Shown one piece after another: positions 15,416 through 22,489 of a stretch of DNA of 35,690 bases (position 1 is the first letter of the stretch; each line of letters begins with the position of its first letter). Origin of the DNA: Pseudomonadota bacterium (GTDB taxonomy: Bacteria > Pseudomonadota > Alphaproteobacteria > Ferrovibrionales > Ferrovibrionaceae); the NCBI GenBank assembly GCA_023433835.1, contig JAEYTW010000136.1, forward strand, positions 1 through 35,690. The letters run 5' to 3'. The translations under genes and the position numbers were made by a program. The notes under the pieces were generated by a model, which saw only the letters and a list, made by a program, of their open reading frames with translations, did not search any database and was not told where the DNA came from.

Positions 15416-16711
15416 ATGGCCCCAGCAAAGGCCTATTCGTCGCGCCTTGAAGGCTTCCGTGATCTCGAACCGGAAGACCGGCTCGCCAAGGTCGTCGCGT
15501 CGGCCGGGCTGGGCGAGGCTGCGCATGCCGCGTTGCGCGGCGCCGGCGCCCTGCCGCTCGATCTGGCCAACGGCATGATCGAGAACGTTATCGGCCGCTT
15601 CGACCTGCCGCTCGGCGTCGCCACCAATTTCACCATCAACGGCCGCGACTACCTGATCCCGATGGCGGTCGAGGAACCCTCCATCGTCGCCGGTGCCTCC
15701 TACATGGCGCGCATCGCGCGCGACTGCGGCGGCTTCCAGACATCGAGCAGCGCGCCGATCATGCGCGCCCAGGTGCAGGTATTGGGGCTGAAGGATCCGT
15801 TCGGCGCCCGCGCCCGGGTGCTCGCCGCCAAGCCCGAAATCCTGGAAGCGGCGAACGCGAGGGACAAGGTGCTGATCGCCCTTGGCGGCGGGGCCAAGGA
15901 CATCGAGGCCCATGTCTTCGAGGAGACCGGCGTCGGGCCGATGGTCGTCCTGCATCTGCTGGTCGATGTTCGCGACGCCATGGGCGCCAATACCGTGAAT
16001 TCGATGGCCGAGACCGTCGCGCCGCTGGTCGAGCGGATCACCGGCGGCACGGTTCGCCTGCGCATCCTCTCCAATCTCGCCGACCTGCGCCTGGCCCGCG
16101 CCACCGTGCGCCTGACATCGGCGGCGTTGAAGACGAGTGACTATTCCGGCGACCGCATCGCATCGGGCATCGTCGAGGCCTGCGCGCTCGCCATCGTCGA
16201 TCCCTATCGGGCGGCGACGCACAACAAGGGCATCATGAACGGCATCGACCCGCTGGTCGTCGCCACCGGCAACGACTGGCGCGCGGTCGAGGCCGGGGCG
16301 CATGCCTGGGCCTGCCGTTCCGGCCGCTATTCGTCGCTGACCCGGTGGGAGCTGGACGGCGAGGGCCGCCTGGTCGGCACCATCGAGATGCCGATGTCGC
16401 TGGGCCTGGTGGGGGGCGCCACCAAGACCCATCCGGCGGCGCGCGCCGCCCTCGCTTTGCTCAATGTCGCCAGCGCCAACGAACTGGCCGAGATCGCGGT
16501 GGCCGTTGGCCTCGCCCAGAACATGGCCGCGCTGCGCGCGTTGGCAACCGAGGGGATCCAGCGCGGCCACATGGCGCTGCATGCCCGCAACATCGCGATT
16601 CTGGCCGGCGCGACGGGCGAGCAGATCGAGAAGGTGGCGAAGGAAATCGCCGCGGCCCGCGACATCAGCGTCGATCGGGCAAAAGCGGCGCTGGCGGCGC
16701 TTCAGCCGTAG
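15416..16711 (+). CDS. mvaA: Class II (degradative-type) hydroxymethylglutaryl-CoA reductase
   Basis: 431 residues from ATG 15416, close to the 428 of the Pseudomonas mevalonii enzyme. It interconverts HMG-CoA and mevalonate with NAD(P)(H). With this start, all four catalytic residues sit at a constant offset of four from the P. mevalonii numbering: E87 in EEPSIVA, K271 in HNKGIMNG, D287 in ATGNDW and H385 in GHMALHARN. The substrate-binding block 'ENVIGRFDLPLGVATNF' and the 'DVRDAMGANTVNSMAE' motif are also intact. The start is uncertain. ATG 15416 has a poor ribosome binding site, while GGGAGG at 15381-15386 stands five bases before an in-frame CTG at 15392; a GTG at 15281 would swallow the operator. 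No HMG-CoA lyase is in the window. The gene converges with the regulator gene, overlapping it by 10 bases. Confidence 0.93.
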   Translation: MAPAKAYSSRLEGFRDLEPEDRLAKVVASAGLGEAAHAALRGAGALPLDLANGMIENVIGRFDLPLGVATNFTINGRDYLIPMAVEEPSIVAGASYMARIARDCGGFQTSSSAPIMRAQVQVLGLKDPFGARARVLAAKPEILEAANARDKVLIALGGGAKDIEAHVFEETGVGPMVVLHLLVDVRDAMGANTVNSMAETVAPLVERITGGTVRLRILSNLADLRLARATVRLTSAALKTSDYSGDRIASGIVEACALAIVDPYRAATHNKGIMNGIDPLVVATGNDWRAVEAGAHAWACRSGRYSSLTRWELDGEGRLVGTIEMPMSLGLVGGATKTHPAARAALALLNVASANELAEIAVAVGLAQNMAALRALATEGIQRGHMALHARNIAILAGATGEQIEKVAKEIAAARDISVDRAKAALAALQP

Positions 16712-18123
16712 CGCAGCCCCAGCGTGCGCTTCAGGAAGTCATAGAACCTGGCGTCGTCGGCCCGCGCGATATTGATGCGGATGCCGGCGCCGAGCGGGTT
16801 CGACTTGTCCAGGCAGAACACGCTGCCCGGCGCGATGAAGATGCTCTCCCGCGCGCCGAGGCGGGCGACCTCGATGTCGTCGACGCCTTGGGGCAGGCGC
16901 AGATAGAGATAGTAGCCGCCGCCGTCGGCCGCATAGATGGTCCAGCCTTGGCCGGCCAGGGCCTCGACGACGCGGCCGCCCGCGGCCGCCATGCGCTGGG
17001 CCAGGCGCTTCAGATGCCGCTTGTAGTGGCCTTCGGCCAGCATGCGGTACAGGAGCCGTTCGACATAGCCCGACGAGTTCACCGTCGTCAGCATCTTGAG
17101 CTCGGCCAGCGCATCGATCCGTTCCCTGCGGGCGGCGATATAGCCCGATCGCAGGCTGGCGGACAGGGTCTTGGAGAACGTGCCGATGGCGATGACCTGG
17201 TTCAGCTGGTCCAGGGCGGCCAGCCGGTTGGCATGCGCCAGGTCGGCGAAGGGGTCGTCCTCGACGATCACCACGTTGTGGGCTGCAGCGATCTTCAAGA
17301 GGCCATGGGCCACCGCCAGGCTGATCGAGCTACCGGTCGGGTTGTGGCCGATCGACTGGGTGAAGAACAGCCGGGGGCGCGCCGGTTCGGTGAATCGGGT
17401 GCGGATCTTGGCGGCGAAATCCTCGAGGTCGGGACCGTCGGGATTGCGCCTGACGCCGACCATGCCGATCTGGGACAGCTTCAGTTTGGCGAACAGCGGG
17501 TAATAGCCGGGCTCGTCGACCAGCACGACGTCGCCGGGCTCCAGGAAGGCGCGGATCACCAGGTCGAGCGCGTGGTTGGCGCCGAAGGTCAGCAGGATTT
17601 CGTTTTCGGAGGCCTGGATATGCTGCGCAGCCAGCAGCCGCCCGATCTGCTGGCGCAGCGGCGGGAAGCCGAGCGCCGAACCATAGGCATCGGATCCCAG
17701 CGACATCCGCGTACCGAAGACGCCGAGATGGCGCCTGACCTCCGACTCCTCGGTCCAGGATGGTGGCGGCCGGCCATCGCCGACCCTGACGTCGAAGCTT
17801 TCCTCGAGCTGGGCGTTCAGGAGCGAGGCGATGTCGACGGCTTCGGCGACATGGCGCGGCCGACCCTTGAGATCGTATTCCTCGGTGTCGGATACGACGA
17901 AGCCGGAGCCGGCGCGCGCCGCGATATGGCCCGATGCGACCAGGCGATCATAGGCTTCGATCACCGTATTCTTCGAGACGCCGTATTCGACGGCGGCCTT
18001 GCGGATCGAATGAAGGCGGCTGCCCGGCGGCCGTTGGCCCGTCGCCATCTCGGAAGCCAGACGATCGACGAGGGCATCGGCGAGTGTCGGCCCCCGCGGC
18101 CTGCGGGCGGCAATCTCTCTCAC
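16702..18123 (-). CDS. MocR-type (GntR HTH + aminotransferase-fold) transcriptional regulator
   Basis: 473 residues from GTG 18123. That start has AGGGAG six bases upstream; an alternative GTG at 18156 would add 11 residues and run into the operator. The N-terminal winged HTH of GntR type includes 'LHSIRKAAVEYGVSKNTVIEAYDRL'. The rest is a fold-type I aminotransferase domain, with 'FTQSIGHNPTGSS', 'VEDDPF' and the PLP-binding lysine in 'IGTFSKTLSASLRSGYI' (K318). Such regulators use PLP or an amino-type ligand as effector. It is transcribed away from the CoA-transferase gene, with a long dyad motif between them that recurs upstream of the reductase. It is therefore the natural candidate to control the reductase, the CoA-transferase/hydratase pair and itself. 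Confidence 0.93.
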   Translation of the reverse strand: MREIAARRPRGPTLADALVDRLASEMATGQRPPGSRLHSIRKAAVEYGVSKNTVIEAYDRLVASGHIAARAGSGFVVSDTEEYDLKGRPRHVAEAVDIASLLNAQLEESFDVRVGDGRPPPSWTEESEVRRHLGVFGTRMSLGSDAYGSALGFPPLRQQIGRLLAAQHIQASENEILLTFGANHALDLVIRAFLEPGDVVLVDEPGYYPLFAKLKLSQIGMVGVRRNPDGPDLEDFAAKIRTRFTEPARPRLFFTQSIGHNPTGSSISLAVAHGLLKIAAAHNVVIVEDDPFADLAHANRLAALDQLNQVIAIGTFSKTLSASLRSGYIAARRERIDALAELKMLTTVNSSGYVERLLYRMLAEGHYKRHLKRLAQRMAAAGGRVVEALAGQGWTIYAADGGGYYLYLRLPQGVDDIEVARLGARESIFIAPGSVFCLDKSNPLGAGIRINIARADDARFYDFLKRTLGLRYG

Positions 18124-18140
18124 GCGCGTCTCCCTGATTT

Positions 18141-18177
18141 GGGCACAGTCCGGCACAATTTTTCAGAACCGTACCTT
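18141..18177. promoter_or_regulatory. Putative MocR operator in the divergent regulator/CoA-transferase promoter
   Basis: GGGCACAG (18141-18148) and CAGAACCGTACCTT (18164-18177) are separated by 15 bases. The right half matches the motif before the HMG-CoA reductase in 13 of 14 positions, and the left half in 7 of 8. It sits 17 bases upstream of the preferred regulator start and about 67 bases upstream of the CoA-transferase start, so one bound regulator could act on both divergent transcripts. Confidence 0.7.
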
Positions 18178-18243
18178 TCTTCAGGATACGCAGGCCGTCA
18201 TCCTGGCGACAAGGAAAATGCTTTCGGGAGAGGACGCCGGCGC

Positions 18244-19461
18244 ATGACGTCGAATGGAAATCGCCCGCTGAGCGGCGTGGTGGTGCTCGACATCACCCGG
18301 GTCGTGGCCGGACCCTATTGCTCGATGCTGCTGGCCGAACTGGGCGCCGAGGTGATCAAGGTCGAGCATCCCGGCGACCCCGACTACGCGCGCGGCTTCC
18401 CGCCCTTCGTGGCGGGCGCGGACGGCACCCAGGCTTCGGCCTTCTTCGCCCAGTTCAATCGCAACAAGCAGGGCGTCACCGTCAACCTGAAGTCTGCCGC
18501 AGGCAGGGAGCTGTTCCGCCGCCTGGTGGCCGGCGCGCAGATCCTGGTCGAGAATTTCCGGCCGGGCACGATGGAGAAGCTGGGGCTGGGCTACGAGACC
18601 TTGCGGGAAATCAATCCTGCCCTGGTCTACACCGCGATCAGCGGCTATGGCCGCACCGGGCCGAACGCGTCGAAGCCCGCCTATGACAATACCGGCCAGG
18701 CCGCCGGGGGCTTGTGGTCGATGAACGGTTTCGCCGATCGCCCGCCGGTGCGGGTCGGCACCATCATCGGCGACCTCGCCGCCTCGCTCTACGCCACCAT
18801 CGGCACGGTCGCGGCCTATCACCAGGCGGAAAAGACCGGGCTGGGCCAGGTGGTCGACGTCTCCCAGCAGGATTCGGTGCTGACGCTGACCGAGAATGCG
18901 GTGGTGCGCTACACCATGAAAGGCGAGGTCGCCGCGCCGCTCGGCAACGATCACCCTTTCGTGCGGCCCTACGGCCAGTTTCCCTGCAAGGACGGCCACG
19001 TCTTCTTCGGCGGCTATACCGACAAGTTCTGGGCGATCACCTGTGCGATGTTCGGCGAACCCGACCTGGCCCGCGACCCCGAGATCGACACGATGGAAAA
19101 GCGCTTCGATCCCGTGATCGCCGAACGGCGGATCAAGCCGCTGCTCGCGCGCTGGTTCATGGCCTATACCAAGGCCGAGCTGGAGGTGATGGCCGGCGAC
19201 AAGGTGCCGCTCAGCGCGATCAAGACCATCGCCGAGGTGGTCGAGGATCCGCATATCGCGGCACGCAACATGATCGTCGACGTGCCAGTCGCGGGCCATG
19301 CCGTGCGCATGTTCGGCAACGCGATCAAGATGTCGGGCGATGCCGACCCCACCTTCGGCCCGGCCCCCGCGCCCGGCCAGCATAACCGCGAGGTGTTCGC
19401 CCGCCTGGCCGGCCTGACGGCCGAGGAATACGAGCGCCTGAAGGCGGAAGGCGCGATCTGA
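18244..19461 (+). CDS. Family III (CaiB/BaiF/formyl-CoA transferase type) CoA-transferase
   Basis: 405 residues. It moves CoA between carboxylic acids through an aspartyl-CoA thioester. The N-terminal block 'LSGVVVLDITRVVAGPYCSMLLAELGAEVIKVE' is diagnostic. The nucleophile is predicted to be D148 in 'PAYDNTGQAAGG', and 'FNRNKQGVTVNLKS' and 'LVENFRPGTMEKLGLG' are further family blocks. ATG 18244 has GGGAGAGG nine bases upstream. The stop overlaps the hydratase start (TGATG), so the two are coupled. The substrate cannot be read from sequence. The human family III enzyme SUGCT acts on 3-hydroxy-3-methylglutarate and glutarate, so with an HMG-CoA reductase in the same putative regulon an HMG-type or mevalonate-type acid is an attractive but unproven substrate. 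Confidence 0.93.
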   Translation: MTSNGNRPLSGVVVLDITRVVAGPYCSMLLAELGAEVIKVEHPGDPDYARGFPPFVAGADGTQASAFFAQFNRNKQGVTVNLKSAAGRELFRRLVAGAQILVENFRPGTMEKLGLGYETLREINPALVYTAISGYGRTGPNASKPAYDNTGQAAGGLWSMNGFADRPPVRVGTIIGDLAASLYATIGTVAAYHQAEKTGLGQVVDVSQQDSVLTLTENAVVRYTMKGEVAAPLGNDHPFVRPYGQFPCKDGHVFFGGYTDKFWAITCAMFGEPDLARDPEIDTMEKRFDPVIAERRIKPLLARWFMAYTKAELEVMAGDKVPLSAIKTIAEVVEDPHIAARNMIVDVPVAGHAVRMFGNAIKMSGDADPTFGPAPAPGQHNREVFARLAGLTAEEYERLKAEGAI

Positions 19462-20219
19462 TGGCGATCGATTTCTCCCGCCACGGCGCGGTCGCCCGCA
19501 TCGCCTTCAACCGGCCCGAGAAGCTCAACGCGCTGAGCCTGGCAATGTACGACGATCTCGGCCGCGCCTTTGAAGAGGTCGGGAACGATCCCGAAATCCG
19601 CTGCGCGGTGCTGACCTCGGCGGGCGGCCGCGCCTTCTGTGTCGGCGCGGATCTCACCGAATCGATTCCGGCGCTGGCCGCCGACCGCTTCGACATTTCG
19701 GCCTGGGATCCGGCCCATCTCAAGGTTCCCGGTTTCTACAAGCCGGTGGTCTGCGCCATCAACGGCCTCTGCCTCGGCGGCGGCTTCGAGATCATGCTGG
19801 CCACCGACATCAGGCTGGCGGCGCCCGGGGCCGTCTTCCAGCTGCCGGAGCCGAGCCACGGCTTCGTGCCGGCCGGCGGCACGCTGGTGCGGCTGGTGCG
19901 TCAGATCGGCTACGCCCAGGCGATGGAGATCCTCCTGACCGCGCAGCGCTTCTCGGCGGCCGAGATGGTCGCCAAGGGCGTGGTCAACCGCGTCGTGGAA
20001 GGCGACGTCGAGGCCGAGGCGTTCGCGGTGGCCGACCGGATCGCCGCGCTCAGCCCCCAGGCGGTGCAGACCATCAAGCAGGCGGTGCTGACCCTGCAGG
20101 ACCTGCCGCTCGAGGAAGCCTTCCGCCAGGAAGCGGCCCTGGGCCAGAAAACCTTCACCAGCGACGATGCCAGGCGGGCGCTGGCCGCGTTCGCCAGCAG
20201 GGGTGCGAACGGGCGGTGA
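19461..20219 (+). CDS. Enoyl-CoA hydratase/isomerase family protein
   Basis: 252 residues of the crotonase superfamily. The oxyanion-hole segments are 'FCVGADL' (about 59-65) and 'GLCLGGGFE' (102-110). Both hydratase glutamates are present: E110 in GGGFE and E130 in QLPEPSHG, the counterparts of E144/E164 in rat mitochondrial hydratase. Syn-hydration or dehydration of a 2-enoyl-CoA is therefore likely. It is translationally coupled to the upstream CoA-transferase (1-base overlap), so it probably acts on the CoA ester that enzyme makes. A 3-methylglutaconyl-CoA hydratase role would link it to HMG-CoA, but this is inference; ordinary enoyl-CoA hydratase is the default. Confidence 0.92.
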   Translation: MAIDFSRHGAVARIAFNRPEKLNALSLAMYDDLGRAFEEVGNDPEIRCAVLTSAGGRAFCVGADLTESIPALAADRFDISAWDPAHLKVPGFYKPVVCAINGLCLGGGFEIMLATDIRLAAPGAVFQLPEPSHGFVPAGGTLVRLVRQIGYAQAMEILLTAQRFSAAEMVAKGVVNRVVEGDVEAEAFAVADRIAALSPQAVQTIKQAVLTLQDLPLEEAFRQEAALGQKTFTSDDARRALAAFASRGANGR

Positions 20220-20226
20220 TCGCCCG
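20210..20226. terminator. Small hairpin at the hydratase/DUF1330 convergent junction
   Basis: CGGGCG (20210-20215) and CGCCCG (20221-20226) form a 6-bp stem with a 5-base loop over the stop of the hydratase gene, between two convergent genes. There is no T-run, so it is only a possible transcript-end element. Confidence 0.3.
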
Positions 20227-20247
20227 TCCGCCCGTCAGGCCCCTCGA

Positions 20248-20559
20248 TCAGGCGTCGCCGGGCTGCGGCCCGTCGTAACCCCGGACGATGGCGACATCGC
20301 CGGTCGAATGCGGCAGGCGGAGCGCCAGCGCCTCCTGGTATTCCGGCGAGTGATAGCAGTCGAGAGCCGTCTGATAATCGGGAAACTCGATGACGACCAG
20401 GCGCGCGCGCAGCTTGCCCTCGGGCCGTTCGCCCTCGCCGCCGCGGACGAGGAAGCGGGCGCCGTATTTCTTGAACGGCACCGCGTTGGCCGTGACGTAG
20501 GCCTTGTAGTTCTCCGGGTCGTTCACGTCGACCGATGCGATCCAGTAGCCTTTGGGCAT
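20248..20559 (-). CDS. DUF1330 domain protein
   Basis: 103 residues. The block 'KGYWIASVDVNDPENYKAYVTAN' followed by 'KKYGARFLVRGG' and 'VVIEFPDYQTALDCYHSPEYQEA' is the standard DUF1330 pattern, a small dimeric alpha/beta-barrel (ferredoxin-like) fold of unknown activity. ATG 20559 has a strong AGGAGG five bases upstream. It lies 24 bases downstream of the Ldh-family gene on the same strand, so the two are probably one operon, transcribed towards the hydratase gene. Confidence 0.93.
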   Translation of the reverse strand: MPKGYWIASVDVNDPENYKAYVTANAVPFKKYGARFLVRGGEGERPEGKLRARLVVIEFPDYQTALDCYHSPEYQEALALRLPHSTGDVAIVRGYDGPQPGDA

Positions 20560-20583
20560 GGTTTCCTCCTCGACGAAGCCTGG

Positions 20584-21675
20584 TTATTGCGAAAGGCCCG
20601 CCGCCGCATTGGTGCGATCGGCGCTGATGCCGACCCGTGCGCCGGCGGCGATGATCTCGGCCCAGGTTGCCGTATCGACCGGAATGCCGTCGCGGCGTCG
20701 GATCGCGCGGGTGCGGCGCTCGGGTTCGCCGGCGAGCTGTACCCCGTCCGATCCCGGCGCCGTCGGCGAGGCGCGGACGAAGTCGACGAAGGCCTGGACC
20801 TCGCGGCGCCAGCTGTCGGCGCCGCCGAGCCGGGCCGGATCGATGATGACCGAGAACATGTTGTTGGTGATGGTGTTCGGGGCCCAGCCGTCCGCCTTCA
20901 TCGTGGCGCCGCCGGTGAAGGCGCCGGCCAGCAGCTCGGCGATGACGGCGAGGCCGAACCCCTTGTGCTCGCCGAACGGCAGGATGGCGCCGGTGGGCGC
21001 GACGAAGGCGGCGCGCGGGTCGGTGGTGGGGTGCCCCTGGGCGTCGATCAGCATGCCCGGCGCCACCTGCTCACCCTTGTTCATCGCCACCCGCACCTTG
21101 CCCATGGCAATCCGCGACGTCGCCATGTCCAGCACGATCGGATCGCCGCCGGACTCGGTCGCCGGGATGGCGCAGCAATAGGGATTGGTCAGGAAGCGGG
21201 CATCCGAACCGCCATGGGGCGCCACCATCGGCGGCCGCCCGACGACGTTGACGTAATGGGTCGAGACCAGGCCGGCGGCGGCGCATTGCTCGCCCCATTC
21301 GCCGATGCGGCCGAGATGATGGCTGTTGCGCAAGGCGACGATGCAGCAGCCGTTCTCGCGGGCGCGGGCAATGCCCAGCTCCATCGCCTCGCGGCCGATG
21401 ACCTGGCCATAGCCCATGCCGCCGTCGAGGTTGAGGATGGCGCCGAGATCGCCGTCGACCCGGACCGACTGGTTGACCTTGAGGCGCCCTTCGACCGCGG
21501 CGGGAATGTAGTTGGGCAGCATGCCGACGCCATGGCTGTCATGGCCGCTGAGATTGGCCAGCACGAGATTGTCGGCCACCAGCGCCGCCTCGCGCGCATT
21601 GCTGCCGCTGGCCAGGCAGATGGCGGCCACGGCGGCGGCAAGCTTGTCGGGCATGACGATGATGGTCGCGGGCAT
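20584..21675 (-). CDS. Ldh family (malate/L-lactate/sulfolactate-type) NAD(P)-dependent oxidoreductase
   Basis: 363 residues of the type 2 malate/L-lactate dehydrogenase family, which is unrelated to classical Rossmann LDH. 'LANLSGHDSHGVGML' near residue 45 is the conserved substrate/NAD block, with 'ALRNSHHLGRIGEW', 'TNPYCCAIPA', 'LDMATSRIAMGKV' and 'PFGEHKGFGLAVIAELL' as further family motifs. Members oxidise 2-hydroxy acids such as malate, L-lactate, ureidoglycolate or sulfolactate; the specific substrate is not evident. ATG 21675 is the first gene of an operon with the DUF1330 gene. A GGTACC hexamer at 21701-21706 shares only the core of the MocR-type motif, which is too little to claim coregulation. 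Confidence 0.92.
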   Translation of the reverse strand: MPATIIVMPDKLAAAVAAICLASGSNAREAALVADNLVLANLSGHDSHGVGMLPNYIPAAVEGRLKVNQSVRVDGDLGAILNLDGGMGYGQVIGREAMELGIARARENGCCIVALRNSHHLGRIGEWGEQCAAAGLVSTHYVNVVGRPPMVAPHGGSDARFLTNPYCCAIPATESGGDPIVLDMATSRIAMGKVRVAMNKGEQVAPGMLIDAQGHPTTDPRAAFVAPTGAILPFGEHKGFGLAVIAELLAGAFTGGATMKADGWAPNTITNNMFSVIIDPARLGGADSWRREVQAFVDFVRASPTAPGSDGVQLAGEPERRTRAIRRRDGIPVDTATWAEIIAAGARVGISADRTNAAAGLSQ

Positions 21676-21716
21676 GGTCGAGTCGCCTCAAATGCTGAGA
21701 GGTACCGGATATCCAT

Positions 21717-22406
21717 TCATACCCGACCCGATCCGCGCTGTTTTAATTTTAAGTCACGCAGCAGCGTCACGTGCCTGCCGGGGTCATATGAGATACCGAA
21801 GCTTTCGAATTGGGACGGCACGAATCCAATCGCGGCGCCGGTAAAGGATTGCCCCTGGAAGTCGAACCGGAAGCCGTTAAATCGATCGGTCGTGCTTGCG
21901 ACATTCGGCAGGACGCGGACGCCACTTTCTTCGAGCATTGCCACGACGTGCAGTAAGTCCGGCGTTACCCGTATGGCGGACCTGATGATGGCCAGCACCT
22001 GCGCGGTAGCCTGCTCCCGGGTGACCGCCTGGTCGAGTACCAGCGGGCGATCCGGCTCGTGCTCGGACGTGGTGCCGGATGGTGCCGCGGCCGCGAGGTC
22101 ATGGAGGCTCTCTATGCGCTGCCACTCGGTGCCATCATGCCGATGGATCTCGCCCTGTCGGCATACCACGACGCGATGATCACAATTGATCGCGAGCAGC
22201 TTGGCTCGGGACTTCGCGCGTGGAGCGACATTGTCGAGTTCGGCGGCGAGGGTAACGGCGCCGTTCCGCGCGACCAGATCTATTCTGCCCTTCAACCAGC
22301 TGCCGCGGTCGAAATAGGTAACGTGCGCCTCGGGTTGGACGGTCCAACCGAGAAGCTGAAGGGCCGTCACAAAACCGCGTTGGAACTGGTCGGCGTCCGG
22401 TGGCAT
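21717..22406 (-). CDS. PD-(D/E)XK nuclease-like domain joined to a relaxase-tail-like segment
   Basis: 229 residues from ATG 22406, chosen because GGGAG lies five bases upstream; an upstream TTG at 22493 would overlap the next gene. The N-terminal ~75 residues fit a PD-(D/E)XK nuclease core: 'KGRIDLVARNG' with D43, 'AAELDN' with E56 and D58, then 'PRAKSRAKL' with K69. The motif III residue is Asp rather than the usual Lys, so activity is uncertain. After a linker, the C-terminal ~60 residues ('LEESGVRVLPNVAS', 'FNGFRFDFQG', 'FGISYDPGRH') resemble the tail found in mobilisation relaxases. No relaxase catalytic Tyr/His motif is present. It follows the OB-fold protein gene by 83 bases on the same strand. 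Confidence 0.65.
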   Translation of the reverse strand: MPPDADQFQRGFVTALQLLGWTVQPEAHVTYFDRGSWLKGRIDLVARNGAVTLAAELDNVAPRAKSRAKLLAINCDHRVVVCRQGEIHRHDGTEWQRIESLHDLAAAAPSGTTSEHEPDRPLVLDQAVTREQATAQVLAIIRSAIRVTPDLLHVVAMLEESGVRVLPNVASTTDRFNGFRFDFQGQSFTGAAIGFVPSQFESFGISYDPGRHVTLLRDLKLKQRGSGRV

Positions 22407-22489
22407 TGCATCTCCCGTTTTTTTGAATTGAGCATGTGGCTCACGGCGCCGGAGGCGCGGCGTTCCTACTGTTGCGAGTGCCCGCTCCG

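Noticed and set aside
16345..18243. Plus-strand extension of the CoA-transferase frame across the whole regulator gene
   Set aside because: The 633 extra codons are antisense to a clear MocR regulator, have no domain, and precede an ATG (18244) with a good ribosome binding site and a canonical family N-terminus.
21701..21706. Third MocR operator before the Ldh-family gene
   Set aside because: Only the GGTAC core is present; the conserved CAGAAC half and the spacing are missing.
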